DNA of 21,800 nt from positions 1-21,800 of the forward strand of contig CAZGTM010000060.1 in NCBI GenBank assembly GCA_964528595.1. The letters are read 5' to 3'. Shown piece after piece: positions 1 through 6,723 of the stretch; position 1 is the first letter of the stretch; every line of letters starts with the position of its first letter. Source of the DNA: CAYFKJ01 sp964528595 (GTDB taxonomy: Bacteria > Pseudomonadota > Alphaproteobacteria > UBA2966). A model generated the notes under the pieces. The model had not been told where the DNA came from, made no database searches, and saw only the letters and a list, made by a program, of their open reading frames with translations. The position numbers were made by a program, and so were the translations under genes.

Positions 1-797
1 CCGACCGCGCCGGCTTCGCTCGGCGTCGCCAGGCCGAACAGGATGGAGCCCTTGATGAAGGCGATCAGGAATACCGGCGGGAAGAAGCTTTTCAGCAGCA
101 ACGGCGGCAATTCCCTCGGCGGCACATAGAGCATCTCGCGCGGCAGCGGCGGCGCCATCTCGGGCTTCGCCTTCGAGATAACCGTGATGTAGGTGAGGTA
201 ACAGACCGCCAGCACCAGACCCGGCGCTAAAGCGGCCATGAACAACGTGCCGACCGAGACCGACAGCAGGTCGGCCATCAGGATCAGCATGATGCTGGGC
301 GGGATGAGGATGCCGAGTGTGCCGGACGCGGCGATGGTGCCCGTCGCCAGGGCGTGGCTGTAGTTCTGCCGCAGCATGGGCGGCAGCGCCAGCGCGGTCA
401 TCATCGTCACCGAGGCGCCGATGATGCCGGTCATGGCGGCCAGGATGGTGCCCATCACGGTCACCGCCAGCGCCAGGCCGCCAGGGACGCGGCGCAGCAA
501 GACCTGACAGCAGTAAAGCATGTCGTTGGCCACGCCGCTGCGTTCCATCATGACGCCCATGAAGACGAATGTGGGCAGCGCCACCAGCACCAGGTTCTCC
601 GCCGCGCCACCCCAGATGCGGGCGATGAAGTTGAAGAATTCGATGAGATGGAAGGCGCCCAGCGTATAACCAATCAGGCCGTAGATGATGGAAATGCCGC
701 CCAACAGAAAGGCGACGGGATAGCCCGTGAACAGCAACAGCGCCAGCGTGGCGAACATGAAGACGGGCAGGTAGTCGATGAATATCTGGATGATCAT
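1..797 (-). CDS. dctM: TRAP transporter large permease (DctM family), C-terminus beyond left edge
   Basis: This is the large integral-membrane subunit of a tripartite ATP-independent periplasmic transporter, which drives solute uptake with an ion gradient together with a periplasmic binding protein and a small permease. I translated it by hand from ATG at 797. It opens MIIQIFIDYLPVFMFATLAL and continues with GYPVAFLLGG, ALPTFVFMGVMMERSG, MTGIIGASVTMMTALALPPM and GTLGILIPPSIMLI, all typical of DctM, across several hydrophobic helices. About 265 residues are in view, against a usual length of about 430, so the C-terminus lies outside. It is the last visible gene of the gentisate dioxygenase operon, 92 bp after the hydrolase gene, so an aromatic or related carboxylate is the likely cargo (inference). 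No binding protein or small subunit is visible here. The Shine-Dalgarno is weak. Confidence 0.93.
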   Translation of the reverse strand, partial: MIIQIFIDYLPVFMFATLALLLFTGYPVAFLLGGISIIYGLIGYTLGAFHLIEFFNFIARIWGGAAENLVLVALPTFVFMGVMMERSGVANDMLYCCQVLLRRVPGGLALAVTVMGTILAAMTGIIGASVTMMTALALPPMLRQNYSHALATGTIAASGTLGILIPPSIMLILMADLLSVSVGTLFMAALAPGLVLAVCYLTYITVISKAKPEMAPPLPREMLYVPPRELPPLLLKSFFPPVFLIAFIKGSILFGLATPSEAGAV

Positions 798-811
798 GTC
801 GGGGGTCTCGG

Positions 812-881
812 CGAGTGCGGGAGCCGGACGATACTATAAATCTATTGAATAGCGATGAAAAAATGCGCTCCCGCCCACTCG
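812..881. repeat. Imperfect inverted repeat with AT-rich centre between hydrolase and dctM
   Basis: CGAGTGCGGGAGC at 812-824 is matched in inverted orientation by GCTCCCGCCCACTCG at 867-881, with a 2-base bulge. The 42-base centre is AT-rich and, read on the minus strand, contains a T-run and a TATAGT box. It lies in the 92-bp gap between the hydrolase and dctM. It could be a weak attenuator or an internal promoter region for the transporter gene; nothing in the sequence decides which. Confidence 0.35.
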
Positions 882-889
882 ACAGATCA

Positions 890-1744
890 CTATCCGGTGA
901 CCGTGACCGACAATGTGCCGATGCCGGGCGAGTGGACGTCGATCACGTCGCCGGGCGAGACCGGGCCGACCCCGGCCGGCGTACCGGTCATGATCAGGTC
1001 GCCGGGATGCAGGGTGTAGAACCTGGAAGCCATGGCGATAAGCTCGGGGATCGAGCGGATCAACTGCCGCGTCGTCGCCTGCTGCCGCACCTCACCGTTG
1101 ACTTTGGTCGTCAGGGGCAGGGCGGCGGGATCGGCGATCTCGTCCGCCGTCACGAACCACGGCCCCATCACCGCATAGCTGTCGCAGGACTTTCTGAAAC
1201 TCCGGTCTTCCTTGCCCCGGATGGTCATGTCGAGGCCGAGCGTGTAGCCGGCGATATGGTCGAGGGCGCCGGCTTCGTCCACCTCCTTGGCCGTCCGGCC
1301 GATCACGACGACCACCTCCCCTTCATGATCGGTGCGGCGCTCTGGCATGGTCAGCGAGACGCCATCGGCTGGCCCGGCCAACGCTGACGTGGCCTTGAGG
1401 AAGAGGCCGATTTCATCGATCGGCATCACCCGTTTGCCCTGGTGCATGGCCTCGTCCTCACCGGCTTCATCGAGGTGAGCCTGGTAGTTGACCGGCGCGC
1501 CGATGATCTTGCCGGGATTGGCGACGGGCGCCCGGAGGCTCACGTCGGCAAGCGGAATTTGCTTGCCGGACGCCGCCGACTTGGTGATTTCGGGCCCGAG
1601 CGTCGCGAGGTTCGCGATGACGGGATCGCCGGCGGGATAGGCCCAGCGGTGTTGCGGGAGAACGTCCAGGGCGGCGGTGACATCCGTCACCTGGCCGTCC
1701 CCGACCAGGCCAAGGCGGTCGTCGTCAAAGCGGCAGAGTTTCAT
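890..1744 (-). CDS. Fumarylacetoacetate hydrolase (FAH) family protein, probable fumaryl/maleylpyruvate hydrolase
   Basis: This 284-residue enzyme of the FAH fold is expected to hydrolyse the C-C bond of an acylpyruvate. The catalytic domain begins at about residue 77 (NPGKIIGAPVNYQAH). The metal-binding acids fit the E-x-E...D pattern: E141 and E143 in HEGEVVVVIG, and D172 in LGLDMT. The C-terminal signature MTGTPAGVGPVSPGD is present. The reading frame stays open further upstream, but ATG at 1744 overlaps the dioxygenase stop as ATGA, starts the typical short N-terminal domain (MKLCRFDDD) and gives a normal family length. Following gentisate dioxygenase directly, it most likely cleaves fumarylpyruvate or maleylpyruvate to pyruvate plus fumarate or maleate. 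The choice depends on a maleylpyruvate isomerase, which is not in this window. The family also includes decarboxylases and isomerases, so substrate is inferred from context. Confidence 0.9.
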   Translation of the reverse strand: MKLCRFDDDRLGLVGDGQVTDVTAALDVLPQHRWAYPAGDPVIANLATLGPEITKSAASGKQIPLADVSLRAPVANPGKIIGAPVNYQAHLDEAGEDEAMHQGKRVMPIDEIGLFLKATSALAGPADGVSLTMPERRTDHEGEVVVVIGRTAKEVDEAGALDHIAGYTLGLDMTIRGKEDRSFRKSCDSYAVMGPWFVTADEIADPAALPLTTKVNGEVRQQATTRQLIRSIPELIAMASRFYTLHPGDLIMTGTPAGVGPVSPGDVIDVHSPGIGTLSVTVTG

Positions 1745-2790
1745 ACCGGTCCTGCCACTAACTCTGACACCGCCCGCGCCTCGCGCCACAGTCCCAATTG
1801 CTCCAGAGCCGCCCGGTCGGAGTAACTGAACAACACGGCGTCGCCCGTCGCTTTGTGCGAAAACCAGGTCCAGTTGGGCACGACAAAGACGTCGTTCTCC
1901 GACCAATCGAAGGTCTCGCCGCCGATCTGGCTGCGGCCCTCGCCCTCGACCACGAAGAACACCTGGGATTCCGTGGAGCGCAGCGAAAGCCCCTCGAAGT
2001 CCGCCGGCAGCAGCTGTAAATAGGCCGCAATGGTCGGCATGACGTGGCCGCCGGTGCGCGGATCGGCGTATTTCATGCGGACGCCGTAAACCGGATCGAG
2101 CCTGCCGTCACGCTGCGCTTCCAGAATTTCACGGCAATTTTCGTAAGGGTACTTGAAGATCGGCGAATGCCGGTGGCCGGGCACCTCTTCCGGCAGCATG
2201 CCGCCGCCGAAACGCCGGACGCTGTCATCGTCCGGCCGTTGGATGAGCTGGTGGTCCGTTTCCGCCATCTCAGCGAAGGTGGCCTGCAGGAAATTCGTCA
2301 GCGGCACGTCGAGGCCGTCGAGCCAGACCACCGTCTGGTCCGACAGGTTCTCGTGATCGTGCCAGGTCCACGACGGCGTTGTGATGAAGTCGCCCCGGCT
2401 CATGAACAGCCGCTCTCCGTCGACCGCCGTATAGGCGTTCCCGCCTTCCACGACGAACCGGATGGCGGCCTGGGTATGGCGGTGGCAGCGCGCGGTCTCG
2501 CCGGGACCGACCACCTGGAAGCCGCAAAAGAGGGTATGCGTGATGCTGTGGCCCGGCGCGTTGCTGAGGATCAACACGCGCCGTTCAGCCTCGCTGAGGT
2601 CGACGGCCTCGAGCGATTCGTCAATCAGGGGCCGGAGGTCACTGTATTTCCACAGCCGGGCATCGAGCGCCGGTCGCGGTTCGCGGAAAACAACGTCGCC
2701 GAAAATCTCCCAAAGCGGTACGGCATGGGCCGACTTCACCCGGTCGGAAAAGTTCAGGTCATCCACCGCCGCCGGTTGAACCTGTTTCAT
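1741..2790 (-). CDS. Gentisate 1,2-dioxygenase (bicupin)
   Basis: This non-haem iron(II) dioxygenase opens the ring of gentisate (2,5-dihydroxybenzoate) to give maleylpyruvate in the cytoplasm. The 349-residue product has two cupin domains. The first, at about residues 95-150, carries CHRHTQAAIRFVVEG and SWTWHDH, so H103, H105 and H144 are the expected iron ligands. The second, at about 250-320, holds ESQVFFVVEGEGRS and VVPNWTWFSH and is the usual degenerate copy. The length matches the family. The frame is open a further 28 codons upstream, but ATG at 2790 follows GGGAGG with good spacing and begins a normal N-terminus. It overlaps the downstream hydrolase by 4 bp, so the two are translationally coupled. 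Close bicupins such as 1-hydroxy-2-naphthoate dioxygenase cannot be fully excluded. Confidence 0.9.
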   Translation of the reverse strand: MKQVQPAAVDDLNFSDRVKSAHAVPLWEIFGDVVFREPRPALDARLWKYSDLRPLIDESLEAVDLSEAERRVLILSNAPGHSITHTLFCGFQVVGPGETARCHRHTQAAIRFVVEGGNAYTAVDGERLFMSRGDFITTPSWTWHDHENLSDQTVVWLDGLDVPLTNFLQATFAEMAETDHQLIQRPDDDSVRRFGGGMLPEEVPGHRHSPIFKYPYENCREILEAQRDGRLDPVYGVRMKYADPRTGGHVMPTIAAYLQLLPADFEGLSLRSTESQVFFVVEGEGRSQIGGETFDWSENDVFVVPNWTWFSHKATGDAVLFSYSDRAALEQLGLWREARAVSELVAGPV

Positions 2791-2854
2791 TGCGCGCCCC
2801 TCCCACCCTGTCTCTGCCGTCGCCCGGAAGTTGGAGAGTAAGCGAGGCCCGGCG

Positions 2855-2920
2855 TCAGGCCAAGCGGGTATCACTCAACTGTTGTTCATGTCGCAGGGGC
2901 CAGCCGCTATGATTGGACAT
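2855..2920 (-). CDS. Candidate 21-residue leader ORF upstream of the gentisate operon
   Basis: ATG at 2920 on the minus strand is preceded by a perfect AGGAGG (2931-2936) 10 bases away, the strongest ribosome-binding site in this part of the window. The ORF runs MSNHSGWPLRHEQQLSDTRL plus one alanine and stops at 2855, 64 bases before the dioxygenase start. It has no recognisable domain or membrane segment. It may be a leader peptide, a true small protein, or the remnant of a lost gene. Only the ribosome-binding site and position support it. Confidence 0.3.
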   Translation of the reverse strand: MSNHSGWPLRHEQQLSDTRLA

Positions 2921-2998
2921 AGTCGGTATACCTCCTAGCTCTTGCAGGGAGGGTGGTTCGTAATCCGACAGTTCGACCGGTCCGGCAGGGGTTAGTGG

Positions 2999-3289
2999 AT
3001 GGACGTTGTCACCGTCATTGTCGTCAGCAGCGTAATCCTGTTGGTCATCGGCGCCGTCTTTGCCGCCATCCATAAAATGACGACGGAGACCGTCCCGCCG
3101 TTGATGTGGGCCGGCGCCACCGCCGGCTTCGCCATCGGTTATCTTTTGTTCCTGGGGCGCGGAACCCTGCCTGATTTCCTGACGGTCGTGGTGGCGAACG
3201 TTTTGCTCATGACCGCCAATATCGTCTTTTTCATCGGCATCGCGGATTTCCTCCACTGGCGCAAGTTCCTCCCGACCTGCCTCGATTGA
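2999..3289 (+). CDS. Small membrane protein: N-terminal sensor fragment of a broken signalling protein
   Basis: The 96-residue product has three hydrophobic segments at about residues 4-25, 36-53 and 60-84. The first is VVTVIVVSSVILLVIGAVFA; a GTLPDFL loop precedes the third, which contains VVVANVLLM. This is the usual layout of the membrane N-terminus of some sensor histidine kinases and diguanylate cyclases. After FLHWRKFLPTCLD it stops abruptly at TGATG, and the ATPase part of a histidine kinase begins in another frame. AGGGG lies 7 bases before the ATG. I read it as the N-terminal half of a sensor whose middle has been deleted. It may still be made, perhaps coupled to the next ORF, but a complete signalling role is unlikely. 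A free-standing small membrane protein is the alternative. Confidence 0.55.
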   Translation: MDVVTVIVVSSVILLVIGAVFAAIHKMTTETVPPLMWAGATAGFAIGYLLFLGRGTLPDFLTVVVANVLLMTANIVFFIGIADFLHWRKFLPTCLD

Positions 3290-3645
3290 TGGCGGACGAG
3301 AGGTTGTTGATCCAGATCTTCATCAATCTGCTTTCCAACGCCGTCAAATTCACGCCGGACCGCGGCCGCATAGAAATTTCGGCGCGGCTGGATGAGACCG
3401 GCGGCATCGTGGTGAGCTTCGCTGATTCAGGCATCGGCATGCGTGATGAGGATATCCAGAGAGCACTGGAGCCCTACCGGCAGGTGGAATCGGACCAGGC
3501 CGACCAGCAGGAGGGAACGGGCCTGGGGTTGGCGCTCTGTCAGAGGTTCATGCAGCTATTCGACGGCACGCTGAAAATCGCCAGCCAACAAGACATCGGC
3601 ACCACGGTCACCTTGATTTTTCCGGCCGAGCGAACGGTGCGCTGA
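3289..3645 (+). CDS. Truncated histidine kinase: HATPase_c domain only
   Basis: The 118-residue product is almost entirely a GHKL/HATPase_c domain. Its N box is IQIFINLLSNAVKFTP, G1 is FADSGIGM, and the G2 box is GTGLGLALC. The C-terminus IGTTVTLIFPAERT is the normal kinase end. The HisKA domain with the phosphoacceptor histidine is absent. The ATPase frame stays open upstream of the ATG and reads PPDLPRLMADERLL, normal kinase sequence, so this is a cut gene rather than a natural single-domain protein. It starts at ATG 3289, overlapping the previous stop as TGATG. On its own it could bind ATP but not autophosphorylate a histidine. No response regulator is nearby. Confidence 0.65.
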   Translation: MADERLLIQIFINLLSNAVKFTPDRGRIEISARLDETGGIVVSFADSGIGMRDEDIQRALEPYRQVESDQADQQEGTGLGLALCQRFMQLFDGTLKIASQQDIGTTVTLIFPAERTVR

Positions 3646-3806
3646 CGACACCGGGACCGGTAGCGGACATAGTGATCCGTTTCTGGTTCGGCTCGGTCGC
3701 ATAGCGAGTTTCCTCGGCGAAATCTAACCGCGTCCGACACCAAATATAGATGCTATGCCAAGCCTCCACCCGCCGTATCAATTGAAACCGGTGGTCTGAA
3801 GCAAGC

Positions 3807-3835
3807 TTGACAACTTACCAAGCGTTCAGTAAGTT
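3807..3835 (+). promoter_or_regulatory. Predicted sigma-70-type promoter of the tetR-led operon
   Basis: TTGACA at 3807-3812 is a perfect -35 box. TAAGTT at 3830-3835 after a 17-base spacer is a weak -10. The spacer and -10 lie inside the first operator-like palindrome, the arrangement expected for repression by the TetR protein made just downstream. The preceding spacer (3646-3806) shows no gene. Confidence 0.5.
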
Positions 3836-3855
3836 CTTACCGAGCGATTGGTAAG
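3814..3855. promoter_or_regulatory. Tandem TetR operator candidates (two 20-bp near-palindromes)
   Basis: Copy A (3814-3833) is CTTACCAAGCGTTCAGTAAG and copy B (3836-3855) is CTTACCGAGCGATTGGTAAG. They are repeated 22 bases apart, about two helical turns. Each is itself an interrupted palindrome with outer arms CTTAC/GTAAG; in B the arms extend to CTTACC/GGTAAG. Copy A covers the predicted -10 and copy B lies between it and the start codon. The reverse complement of B is also close to A, so the sites look like two dimer sites for one regulator. The likely ligand-responsive binder is the adjacent TetR protein (inference). Confidence 0.72.
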
Positions 3856-3887
3856 TTACGATCGAATTGGATACCCGGGAGATGGGC

Positions 3888-4520
3888 ATGGAAGTTGCCG
3901 TTCAGGAAGTAACGCGGAAGCGTCGCGGGGGGCGTCAGGTCATTCTCGATGCCGCGCTGGAGATGTTTTACCTGCATGGCTATCAGGCCGCCTCGATCCG
4001 TGACATTGGCCGCGAAGCCGAGGTTTCACAGGCGGCTCTTTATCATCACTTCCCCGGCAAACAAGATCTCCTGTTCACGATCATCGACGAGTTTTCAGAC
4101 CTCATTCTGGAAACCACCACAACGGCCTTGGCCGCACACGAGGACCCAATCGAACGCATGGTAATCGCCGTCCGCCGCCATGTTGAATTCATGAGCACCC
4201 ATCGCAAGCAGCTGCGCATCCTGTTCGAGGACAAGCGTCACCTCACGGGCGACGGCAAGGACGTATCGCGGACCAAAGAGAAGGCCATCTTCAAGCTTTA
4301 CCGGGATGCCCTGGCTGAGATTCAAAAAGCTGGTTTCATGACGGACGCGGATCTCACCTCCGCGACCTTCAGTATGCTGGGCATCATCAATTGGAATTAC
4401 CACTGGTACGTTCCGGGCGGACGGATGTCGATCGAGGAACTATCCGATCAGATCATCCGCTTCATCTTTCAGGGAATACTCAACGACAAGGGGGGCGCCC
4501 GGTTCAAGTCCGGTGCGTGA
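3888..4520 (+). CDS. TetR/AcrR family transcriptional regulator
   Basis: This 210-residue repressor has the TetR N-terminal DNA-binding domain at about residues 17-64. It runs from ILDAALEMFYLHGYQAASIRD through the helix-turn-helix REAEVSQAALYHHFPGKQDLL. The C-terminal ligand-binding and dimerisation region is the rest, ending IIRFIFQGIL. I chose ATG at 3888 because GGGAG at 3877-3881 sits 6 bases before it. TTG 3867 and ATG 3882 are in frame but worse placed. It heads the transport/CoA operon, 59 bp before the binding-protein gene on the same strand, and its promoter carries two palindromic sites. It therefore probably represses its own operon until a pathway substrate or acyl-CoA binds. The effector cannot be read from sequence. 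Confidence 0.92.
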   Translation: MEVAVQEVTRKRRGGRQVILDAALEMFYLHGYQAASIRDIGREAEVSQAALYHHFPGKQDLLFTIIDEFSDLILETTTTALAAHEDPIERMVIAVRRHVEFMSTHRKQLRILFEDKRHLTGDGKDVSRTKEKAIFKLYRDALAEIQKAGFMTDADLTSATFSMLGIINWNYHWYVPGGRMSIEELSDQIIRFIFQGILNDKGGARFKSGA

Positions 4521-4579
4521 AGACATACGACGACCGCTTACCGCTATTAGCAAACCATAAAATCCAGGGAGACATTGTC

Positions 4580-5719
4580 ATGGGTAAGACATTTACAAGT
4601 TTGGCCGCCCTCTTGTTCGCCGCCTCAATCGGCGGAGCCGCCAGTGCCGCGGAGCCCATCAAAATCGGGGCGCCGATCCTGCTGAGCGGCCCCGGGGCTT
4701 TCGTCGGAGGGGCGCAAAAGAAGACCTTCGAAATGTTGTCAGAAGAGGTCAACAAGGGCGGCGGCATCAATGGCCGTCCGCTGGAATTCATCTACTACGA
4801 CACGGAAGCAAAGCCCGACGTCGCGGTCAGGTTGGTCAAGCGTCTGATAAAGAAGGATGGCGTCGACGCGATCTTGGGTATCTCGGCGAGTTGGACGGCT
4901 TTGCCGGTTCTGCCCATCATAGAAAAAGCCAAGATTCCCACGGTCGCGCTGGCGTCGGCGAGCAGCATCGTCAATCCGGTTAAGAAGTGGGTTTTCAAGT
5001 CGCCGGCGGGCGACCTCATTGTCGCGTCCAGAATGCTGGCGCACATGAAATCCCGGGGTTTGAAAAAACTCGCGCTGGTTACCACGCAGGACGGATTTGG
5101 CTCGGGCGGTCATGACGCTGTCGTCGGCTTGGCCGGCAAATACGGTGTCGAAGTCGTGTTCGACGACAAATACAAGATGGATGACACCGATATCACGCCG
5201 ATGCTCAGCCGCATCAAGAAAACAAACGCGGATTCGGTATTGAACTGGTCCTCGCGCCGCGCGCCGGTCGTGATGACGATGAACTACCGGCAAATGGGTT
5301 TGAAGCTGCCGCTATTTCACAGCCATGCCAGCCTGTCGCGCGGCTTCCTGAAGGCGGCCGGCAAAAATGCCGACGGTATCGTCGTCAGTGCCGCGAAATT
5401 CTATGGCTCCGAGAAGCTTCCGGAAAGCGATGCGCAAAAGAAAGTGATCCAGGGATATCGCGAGAGCTATCAGGCCAAATGGGGCGAGCCTGCAAACCAG
5501 TTCGGCGCCGCGGCGTTCGATGCGTTCAATATCCTGGTCGCCGCGTTGAAGACGGCCGGAGCCGACAACGAAAAACTTCGCGCCGCCATCGAGAACACCA
5601 ACAAGTACGTGGGGATAAGTGGAGAGTTTACTTACTCTCCGACGGACCACGGCGGCCTAACCCGCAACAGCCTGGTGATGTACCAGGCTGTTGATGGCGA
5701 GTGGAAAATGATTGAATAG
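4580..5719 (+). CDS. LIV-type ABC transporter periplasmic substrate-binding protein
   Basis: This 379-residue protein of the Peripla_BP_6 fold captures substrate in the periplasm for the LivHMGF complex encoded downstream. The signal peptide is MGKTFTSLAALLFAASIGGA with cleavage expected after ASA at about residue 23. The mature protein begins EPIKIGAPILLSGPGA, with EVNKGGGINGRPLEFIYYDT, typical of the family. The frame is open upstream, but ATG at 4580 follows GGGAG by 8 bases and starts the signal peptide. Many members bind aromatic or short carboxylic acids rather than leucine, and the neighbouring CoA ligase makes a carboxylic acid likely (inference). A strong hairpin follows the stop, which may let this gene be expressed above the permeases. 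Confidence 0.92.
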   Translation: MGKTFTSLAALLFAASIGGAASAAEPIKIGAPILLSGPGAFVGGAQKKTFEMLSEEVNKGGGINGRPLEFIYYDTEAKPDVAVRLVKRLIKKDGVDAILGISASWTALPVLPIIEKAKIPTVALASASSIVNPVKKWVFKSPAGDLIVASRMLAHMKSRGLKKLALVTTQDGFGSGGHDAVVGLAGKYGVEVVFDDKYKMDDTDITPMLSRIKKTNADSVLNWSSRRAPVVMTMNYRQMGLKLPLFHSHASLSRGFLKAAGKNADGIVVSAAKFYGSEKLPESDAQKKVIQGYRESYQAKWGEPANQFGAAAFDAFNILVAALKTAGADNEKLRAAIENTNKYVGISGEFTYSPTDHGGLTRNSLVMYQAVDGEWKMIE

Positions 5720-5728
5720 AACCGATTT

Positions 5729-5756
5729 GAGGGGGCGGGATTGTTCCCGTCCCCTC
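5729..5756 (+). terminator. Strong hairpin after the binding-protein gene (attenuator or mRNA-stabilising element)
   Basis: GAGGGGGCGGGA (5729-5740) pairs with TCCCGTCCCCTC (5745-5756), a 12-bp GC-rich stem with one G-U pair and a TTGT loop, starting 9 bases after the stop. There is no T-run directly after it, so it is not a canonical intrinsic terminator. It could be a partial terminator, or a barrier protecting the binding-protein mRNA from 3' decay, as is common in ABC uptake operons. Confidence 0.6.
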
Positions 5757-5819
5757 CCACTTTGCCGTACCCTCGATTACCAGTAGCCATCTTATTTTTT
5801 TACGAGCAGGCAACCGCCC

Positions 5820-6722
5820 ATGATCGCCGACCTCACTCAGGCCACCATTGCGGCATTGTCCGTCGGCAGCATGTATGCCCTCGTCGCCCTCGGCGTCACG
5901 CTTATTTACGCAACGACAAACATCATCAACTTCGCCCAGGGCGAGTTCGTCATGCTCGGCGGCATGATCATGGTGACGCTGTACGGTGAACTTGGCTGGC
6001 CGCTATACGCGGCGATTCCGGCTACCTTGGTCGTTACCACGCTTGTCGGCATGGGCTTGATGAAGATCTCTTACCGCCCCGGCCGCAGCACTTCGCTGAT
6101 CACGATTTTGATCATTACGATCGGCGCCTCCATGGCGATTTCGGGCACGGCGCAGCATGTATGGGACGCCGACATCCATCGCTTTCCCCCCTTTTCCGGA
6201 GACGCCCCCATTGGTTTTCTGGGTGCGGCGATCGTTCCCCAATCACTCTGGATCATCGGCCTGACGATTTTGGTCGTCGGTGCCCTGGTGCTGTTTTTTC
6301 AGTTCTCCATTTACGGCAAAGCGATGAAAGCGTGCTCGATCGACCGGGGCGCGGCATCGCTGTTGGGCATCCGTGTCACCGTCATGGTCCTGGCGTCGTT
6401 CGGGCTGAGCGCGGCGCTTGGCTGCGTCGCCGGTATCGTGATGACGCCGATGACCATGATCGACTACAGCGGCGGCATGTTGCTCGCCATCAAAGGATTC
6501 TCGGCCGCCATGCTCGGCGGCATGGGCAGCTTCGTCGGTGCGGTGATCGGCGGTTTGCTGTTCGCCTTTCTCGAATCCTTCACATCGGCCTACATCTCAA
6601 GCAGCTACAAGGAACTCGTCACCTTCATCGTCATCATCAACGTCCTGATTTTCATGCCGCGCGGCCTCATGGGCCCGCGCAGTGTGGAGGGCTTTGAGGA
6701 CGACGAGGTGCTGGGACACTAG
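5820..6722 (+). CDS. livH: LIV-type ABC transporter permease (LivH family)
   Basis: This 300-residue inner-membrane permease has repeated hydrophobic helices throughout and the LivH landmarks SMYALVALGVTLIYATTNIINFAQGEF near the N-terminus. It also has SIDRGAASLLGIRVTVM, the cytoplasmic loop that contacts the ATPases, and a glycine-rich AMLGGMGSFVGAVIGGLLF near residues 235-255. It ends MPRGLMGP... as usual. It would pair with the LivM protein encoded after an intervening MmgE/PrpD gene. The start at 5820 follows a loose GAGCAGG. The 100-bp gap to the binding-protein gene contains the hairpin described separately, then a T-rich stretch. The stop at 6720-6722 is one base before the next start. 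Confidence 0.93.
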   Translation: MIADLTQATIAALSVGSMYALVALGVTLIYATTNIINFAQGEFVMLGGMIMVTLYGELGWPLYAAIPATLVVTTLVGMGLMKISYRPGRSTSLITILIITIGASMAISGTAQHVWDADIHRFPPFSGDAPIGFLGAAIVPQSLWIIGLTILVVGALVLFFQFSIYGKAMKACSIDRGAASLLGIRVTVMVLASFGLSAALGCVAGIVMTPMTMIDYSGGMLLAIKGFSAAMLGGMGSFVGAVIGGLLFAFLESFTSAYISSSYKELVTFIVIINVLIFMPRGLMGPRSVEGFEDDEVLGH

Positions 6723-6723
6723 G

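Noticed and set aside
354..839. 161-codon plus-strand ORF rich in His, Gln and Arg
   Set aside because: It is antisense to dctM, whose minus-strand translation shows clear TRAP permease motifs. The composition is typical of a shadow frame.
815..1387. 190-codon plus-strand ORF
   Set aside because: Antisense to the FAH-family gene, with low-complexity shadow composition and no motif.
2044..2841. 265-codon plus-strand ORF opposite gentisate dioxygenase
   Set aside because: The minus strand carries an intact bicupin with iron ligands; the plus frame is a shadow.
4537..4543. CTTACCG half-site between tetR and the binding-protein gene
   Set aside because: It matches only one arm of the operator palindromes, with no second arm at the right distance. 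Chance is likely.
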